The notes under the pieces are model-generated. The model did not search any database. It was not told the origin of the DNA and saw nothing but the letters and a program-made list of their open reading frames with translations. Positions 22,990-25,937 of a DNA stretch of 25,937 nucleotides are shown here, piece after piece. The position numbers were made by a program, and so were the translations under genes. Origin of the DNA: Candidatus Cibiobacter qucibialis (GTDB taxonomy: Bacteria > Bacillota > Clostridia > Oscillospirales > Ruminococcaceae); NCBI GenBank assembly GCA_004000625.1, contig SAUS01000037.1, positions 1 through 25,937 on the forward strand, given 5' to 3'. Positions within the stretch are counted from its first letter, which is position 1. Each line of letters starts with the position of its first letter.

Positions 22990-23868
22990 TTACAAAAAAT
23001 CTGAGCCATATAAAGCTTCATATTCGCCGGACTGGAACGGCTGCGGGCAAAAAGCAACGGCGGTGCGGCCAAGGCTTTGCATCCCCGTTTCGGTGATGGT
23101 GCTGATATCCGCCACCGCAAACCCCGGCAGCAGCGCGTGCTGCGCAGCGGTATTGCAGGGTATCACCCGCAGACTGGCACCGACCGGCGGCGTACTGGGG
23201 TGCAGGCCCTGGAACCACTGCCCCAAAAAGGCGTTGACTCCCCCCGGCAGTCGGCCTTTTGCCGCCGGCCAGCTGATGAGCAGCACCGGCAGGCAGGTGA
23301 CGGGGTCTTTCAGGTGGCACCCAGTATCCAGTGTGGCGCGCAGCCGCACGGGGGCACCGCACAGTTCAAACTCGATCCCAATCGTCCGGGTGGTCTGCGG
23401 CGTGCTGCCCGAAAAGTGCAATACCAGCCACACCGCGCCGCAGCTGGCTGCAGAAAGCAGCAGCAACACGACCGGCGAAATGCGCAGGTATACCGTAAGA
23501 TTTGCCGTTTGCAGCAGCGGTGTGCCTGTGCGCAGGATAACGGCAATGCAAAGCCCGGCCAGCAGAATGTTGAGCGCGGCATACCAGCACACGGCGGTGA
23601 CAAAGCGCCGCAGCCCCTGCAGCCCAAAGGCAACGCCCACCACGGCGCAGGCAGTCAGTATCTTGTACAGAATTTGGGCAGGATATGAAAGTTCCGGCGC
23701 GAACAAGATCAGCGCACTGAGCGAGGCAATGCCGCTGGCGCACACCATGCGGGAAAACGCGGCGTGCTGACTGCTGAGCAGCCCGGCGGCCTGCAGCAAA
23801 AAGTAAGCCACCAGAAAGTTGACCAACAAAAGGACATCCAGATAAATGACCGTTTTGATAGCAGGCAT
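22990..23868 (-). CDS. spoIIGA: Sigma-E processing peptidase SpoIIGA
   Basis: SpoIIGA is the membrane aspartic protease that activates pro-sigma-E after engulfment signalling by SpoIIR. The 292-residue protein has five hydrophobic segments in its first half (about 6-28, 42-58, 66-84, 90-112, 130-152) and a cytoplasmic protease half with the catalytic DTG (Asp181) in RATLDTGCHLKDP. TCLPVLLISWPAAKG follows, as in the family, where one domain dimerises to form the active site. AAAGGGGAG lies very close to the ATG (spacing under 5 nt). It precedes sigE on the same strand, the canonical pairing. No Spo0A box could be recognised convincingly upstream. Confidence 0.93.
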   Translation of the reverse strand: MPAIKTVIYLDVLLLVNFLVAYFLLQAAGLLSSQHAAFSRMVCASGIASLSALILFAPELSYPAQILYKILTACAVVGVAFGLQGLRRFVTAVCWYAALNILLAGLCIAVILRTGTPLLQTANLTVYLRISPVVLLLLSAASCGAVWLVLHFSGSTPQTTRTIGIEFELCGAPVRLRATLDTGCHLKDPVTCLPVLLISWPAAKGRLPGGVNAFLGQWFQGLHPSTPPVGASLRVIPCNTAAQHALLPGFAVADISTITETGMQSLGRTAVAFCPQPFQSGEYEALYGSDFL

Positions 23869-23983
23869 CTCCCCTTTCGTGGCCGTGCGGCAGTTTTGGC
23901 GGCTTTGGGGGCCGCTTGTTCAGTGTATGCCAATGGCAAAGAGAAAATGCGGGAAACCTGCGAAAGCTGAACAGGCACAAAAA

Positions 23984-24014
23984 ATCCGCCCGTGGCTGTT
24001 TGCCATGGGCGGAT
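23984..24014 (-). terminator. Intrinsic terminator of the radical SAM gene
   Basis: On the minus strand ATCCGCCC-a-TGGC pairs with GCCA-c-GGGCGGAT across a 5-nt loop and is followed by TTTTTTG. It ends the transcript of the gene at 24031-25497 and insulates spoIIGA. Confidence 0.85.
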
Positions 24015-24030
24015 GAAATCAATAATTTAA

Positions 24031-25497
24031 TTATTCCTGATGAGCAGAGCATGCGGCGCAGCTGGCGCAGGAGGCACAGCTGTTAGCGCTTTCCGGATTT
24101 TCGGGGTCAACGTAACCGGGGTGCTTTTCGGCCCACAGGCGGTCAGCGGTGGGCATCCAGCTGGTTGCGTAGGGACGGCAGCGGCGGAAAACATCCTCCG
24201 GGGATTCCGGCTGCTGCATATCGGTGCTGTGGGCACCGCTGCGGCGAACCATATCGCCCAGAATCTGGGGGTTCTCCAGCATCGGGCAGGGACGCAGATG
24301 GTTGCCGTTGAAGGGCTGGCCCTTGTGATATTCCTTGAACAAGGGCTGCTGCAGGCATTCCAGCAGGCTCTTGTCATGGATGTTGGCGCCGGAGTAATGG
24401 ATGAATACGCAGGGCTCCACATCGCCGTTGGGGTTGATGTGAGCATACTGGCGGCCGCCGGCGATACAGCCGTCAATGTACTCGCCGTCGTTCTGGAAGT
24501 CAATGCAGAAAATCTGCTTGCCGCCGGTAAAGCCGCGGATCTCGCGTACACGCTGGATCATGTACTCACGCTGTTCGGGATTCAGCATCAAGTCAACGTT
24601 AGCACCATCGCCGATGGGCATATAGTGGAAGTACCAGTTGAAGCGCACGCCGTGGCTGATGAGCATATCCATGAATTCATCGCTGGTAACAGCCTTGTAG
24701 TTGGCGGAAGTGTAGCAGATGGAGGTACCAAACAGCAGGCCGTGCTTTTTCATGATGTCCATAGCGTTCATAACGCGCTGGAACACGCCTTCGCCGCGGC
24801 GGCTGTCGGTGGCATCATCCAGGCCCTCAACGGACAGGAAGAAAGCCATGTTGCCGACTTTCTTGACTTCCTCGCAGAAAGCATCATCGATCAGAGTACC
24901 ATTGGTGAACAGGTGGAACACGGAGCTCTGGTGCTTGGCAGCCAGCTTGAGCAGATCGTTCTTGCGGCACATCGGCTCGCCGCCGGTGCACATATACCAG
25001 TGGATGCCCAGCTCTTCACCCTCGGTAACCAGCTTGTCTATTTCCTCATAGGTCAGGTTCAGGCGGTTGCCGTACTCGGCAGCCCAGCAGCCCTTGCAAT
25101 GCAGGTTGCAGGCGGAGGTGGGGTCAAACAGCAGGATCCACGGCATGTTGCAATCATACTTTTTGCGCAGCTCACAAACATAGTTGTAACCGGAAAACAT
25201 GCCCTCATACACCAGGTTCAGGGCGTTCATCTTCAGCACATGGGGGTCGATCTCGTTGATGGCGCGGTATGCGTACTGCATCCACTTGCCGTTGGGGTCG
25301 CTGACAAACTTGCGGGCTGCATCAAAGGCGGAAGCCGGGTAACGGTCCTTCAGCAGGGGCTCGGCCAGGTTGACCAGCTTGACAGCATTCTCGGACAGCT
25401 TTTCGGTTCCCTTACCGCGCACGGCGTTGATGGCGACATCAATGGCAGCGCTGAAAGCAGCGCGCTGTGCGGCGTGAACAACTTTATTCATCGGCAT
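24031..25497 (-). CDS. Radical SAM/SPASM-like protein with four-cysteine tail
   Basis: A 488-residue radical SAM enzyme of unknown substrate. The N-terminal 110 residues are helical. The SAM cluster is Cys130-x3-Cys134-x2-Cys137 (TSACNLHCKGCWA), followed by MCTGGEPM (the GGEP motif) and FTNGTLI. A SPASM-like region with GCIAGGRQYAHINPNGDVEPCVF and later LRPCPMLENP lies near 345-410. The extreme C-terminus is Cys474-x2-Cys477-x2-Cys480-x2-Cys483, a possible extra iron-sulfur or metal site. AGGAGAG precedes the ATG at about 9-11 nt; an ATG two codons further on is an alternative start. It stands alone between a structured leader and a strong terminator. A peptide- or lipid-modifying role is conceivable; nothing nearby resembles a precursor peptide. 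Confidence 0.88.
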   Translation of the reverse strand: MPMNKVVHAAQRAAFSAAIDVAINAVRGKGTEKLSENAVKLVNLAEPLLKDRYPASAFDAARKFVSDPNGKWMQYAYRAINEIDPHVLKMNALNLVYEGMFSGYNYVCELRKKYDCNMPWILLFDPTSACNLHCKGCWAAEYGNRLNLTYEEIDKLVTEGEELGIHWYMCTGGEPMCRKNDLLKLAAKHQSSVFHLFTNGTLIDDAFCEEVKKVGNMAFFLSVEGLDDATDSRRGEGVFQRVMNAMDIMKKHGLLFGTSICYTSANYKAVTSDEFMDMLISHGVRFNWYFHYMPIGDGANVDLMLNPEQREYMIQRVREIRGFTGGKQIFCIDFQNDGEYIDGCIAGGRQYAHINPNGDVEPCVFIHYSGANIHDKSLLECLQQPLFKEYHKGQPFNGNHLRPCPMLENPQILGDMVRRSGAHSTDMQQPESPEDVFRRCRPYATSWMPTADRLWAEKHPGYVDPENPESANSCASCASCAACSAHQE

Positions 25498-25522
25498 AAC
25501 AGAACTCTCTCCTTTTCAAAAC

Positions 25523-25651
25523 GGTACACTAGCCATTGCTCTGCAAGCAAAGCGTACCTGGCAGCGGCAGGGCCTTTTGGATAAGCCCCTGGGAACCAGC
25601 CGTTTTTCGGTTCCAGGTTTGCTGTGCGGTCCCGCTTGAACGGGGTTGCAC
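25523..25651 (-). promoter_or_regulatory. Hairpin-rich 5' leader of the radical SAM gene
   Basis: Four consecutive inverted repeats lie between the predicted promoter and the ribosome binding site. In transcript order: 25624-25651 (GTGC..GCAC enclosing CCCG..CGGG), 25588-25617 (CCTGGAACC with GGTTCCCAGG), about 25568-25589 (imperfect, GGGGCTT with AAGGCCC), and 25523-25558 (GGTAC..GTACC enclosing TTGCT..AGCAA). The last one lies just before the ribosome binding site. It does not match a riboswitch class that I can recognise. Confidence 0.45.
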
Positions 25652-25698
25652 GGCTTTTCTTGCTATGGTGACATTGTATCGCATTGTTCGGCATTTTG

Positions 25699-25727
25699 TA
25701 CATAGGCAAAAAAAGACTTTTGTTCAA
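25699..25727 (-). promoter_or_regulatory. Sigma-A-type promoter of the radical SAM gene
   Basis: On the minus strand TTGAAC (25722-25727) and TATGTA (25699-25704) are 17 nt apart. An alternative, TGTACA with TACAAT at 18 nt, lies about 20 nt further downstream. Confidence 0.5.
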
Positions 25728-25805
25728 TTATAATAGGCTATTCCGGCGCCGATGTTTGACGATATGCCCCGCTTTGTTCAAAAAGTGCGGTATAAAACAC
25801 AAAAA

Positions 25806-25836
25806 GGCGCTGCACCCAATTTGAAGGCACAGCGCC
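25806..25836 (-). terminator. Terminator-like hairpin for a gene beyond the right edge
   Basis: On the minus strand GGCGCTG pairs with CAGCGCC (some further pairing inside) and is followed by TTTTTGTGTTTT. The gene it would end must lie to the right, beyond the edge MITE, outside this window. Confidence 0.65.
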
Positions 25837-25863
25837 GGAATGATATGGATAAATTTGCTTTAA

Positions 25864-25937
25864 GGCAACACCGCACAATTCCCGCCTGACGGCTTAAGCA
25901 CCGCTCCGGCGGCTGCGGCACGGCATCTGCGTTGCCA
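25864..25937 (+). repeat. MITE family 1, copy 4 (truncated by window end)
   Basis: The first 74 nt of the element, preceded by TTAA (25860-25863). It differs from the reverse complement of the copy at 1-103 at about one position over the shared length. It is oriented opposite to that copy, so the window is bounded by inverted copies of the same repeat. Confidence 0.85.

Noticed and set aside
23869..23980. Spo0A box upstream of spoIIGA
   Set aside because: The closest string (TGCGAAA) misses the TGTCGAA consensus and no well-spaced promoter accompanies it.
1..25937. CRISPR array, toxin-antitoxin pair, phage genes, defence island or RiPP cluster
   Set aside because: No regular spaced repeats, no paired small toxin/antitoxin frames, no phage or restriction genes and no precursor peptide near the radical SAM genes were seen.

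Overview
The window looks like a chromosomal segment, probably one assembly contig, of a moderately GC-rich Gram-positive anaerobe in the Clostridia. The best guess is Oscillospiraceae/Ruminococcaceae near the Faecalibacterium-Subdoligranulum-Gemmiger group. This rests on the clostridial gene set (tig-clpP-clpX, spoIIGA/sigE/sigG, spoIVFA/FB, the TIGR03960-TIGR03936 radical SAM pair), strong GGAGG ribosome binding sites and sigma-A-like promoters. The genus is an inference. Nearly everything is housekeeping or sporulation biology. No CRISPR array, prophage, integrase, full transposase, rRNA or tRNA was seen.

Layout. Positions 1-2.6 kb hold the proteolysis genes clpX and clpP, followed by trigger factor (2.6-3.9 kb), all on the minus strand. 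From 4.0-9.5 kb come a metallophosphoesterase, a divergent small Cys-rich DUF1540 protein, threonine synthase, and a tightly packed minus-strand run: lepB, ylqF, rnhB and a YraN-type nuclease, with rplS just upstream. From 9.6-13.5 kb a minus-strand block reads spoIVFA, spoIVFB, a large radical SAM protein and its DUF2344 partner. From 13.7-17.6 kb are an SRPBCC-like protein, polyphosphate kinase, a ComEA-like helix-hairpin-helix protein and a YlmC/YmxH protein. From 17.7-20 kb a HAD phosphatase (+) converges on a DUF1846 protein (-). From 20.6-23.9 kb sigG and an unknown membrane-anchored protein (+) converge on spoIIGA-sigE (-). The window ends with a radical SAM/SPASM-like protein that has a four-cysteine tail and a hairpin-rich leader.

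The most unusual content is non-coding. A short element with 18-bp imperfect terminal inverted repeats (GGCAAYACCGCAYAATTC) occurs four times: two complete copies (284 and 172 bp) and one truncated copy at each window edge, in opposite orientations. The complete copies are flanked by 4-bp duplications, CTAG and TTAA, which fit the YTAR target of IS5-group elements, so I read it as an IS5-type MITE. A second family with inverted repeats GGTGTATCTGAAAA occurs twice. The first family has inserted into the larger copy of the second, giving a nested element that ends about 50 bp upstream of sigG. In the canonical order spoIIGA-sigE-sigG-ylmC all genes point the same way; here sigG is inverted, faces sigE tail to tail, and ylmC lies 3 kb away. 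The repeats may therefore mark rearrangement points in a sporulation locus.

How the genes work together: SpoIIGA would activate pro-sigma-E in the mother cell, sigma-E would drive spoIVFA/FB, and sigma-G would act in the forespore. Whether the organism still sporulates cannot be told from this window. SpoIVFB is short and lacks the usual C-terminal CBS domain, and the sigG upstream region has been overwritten by repeats.
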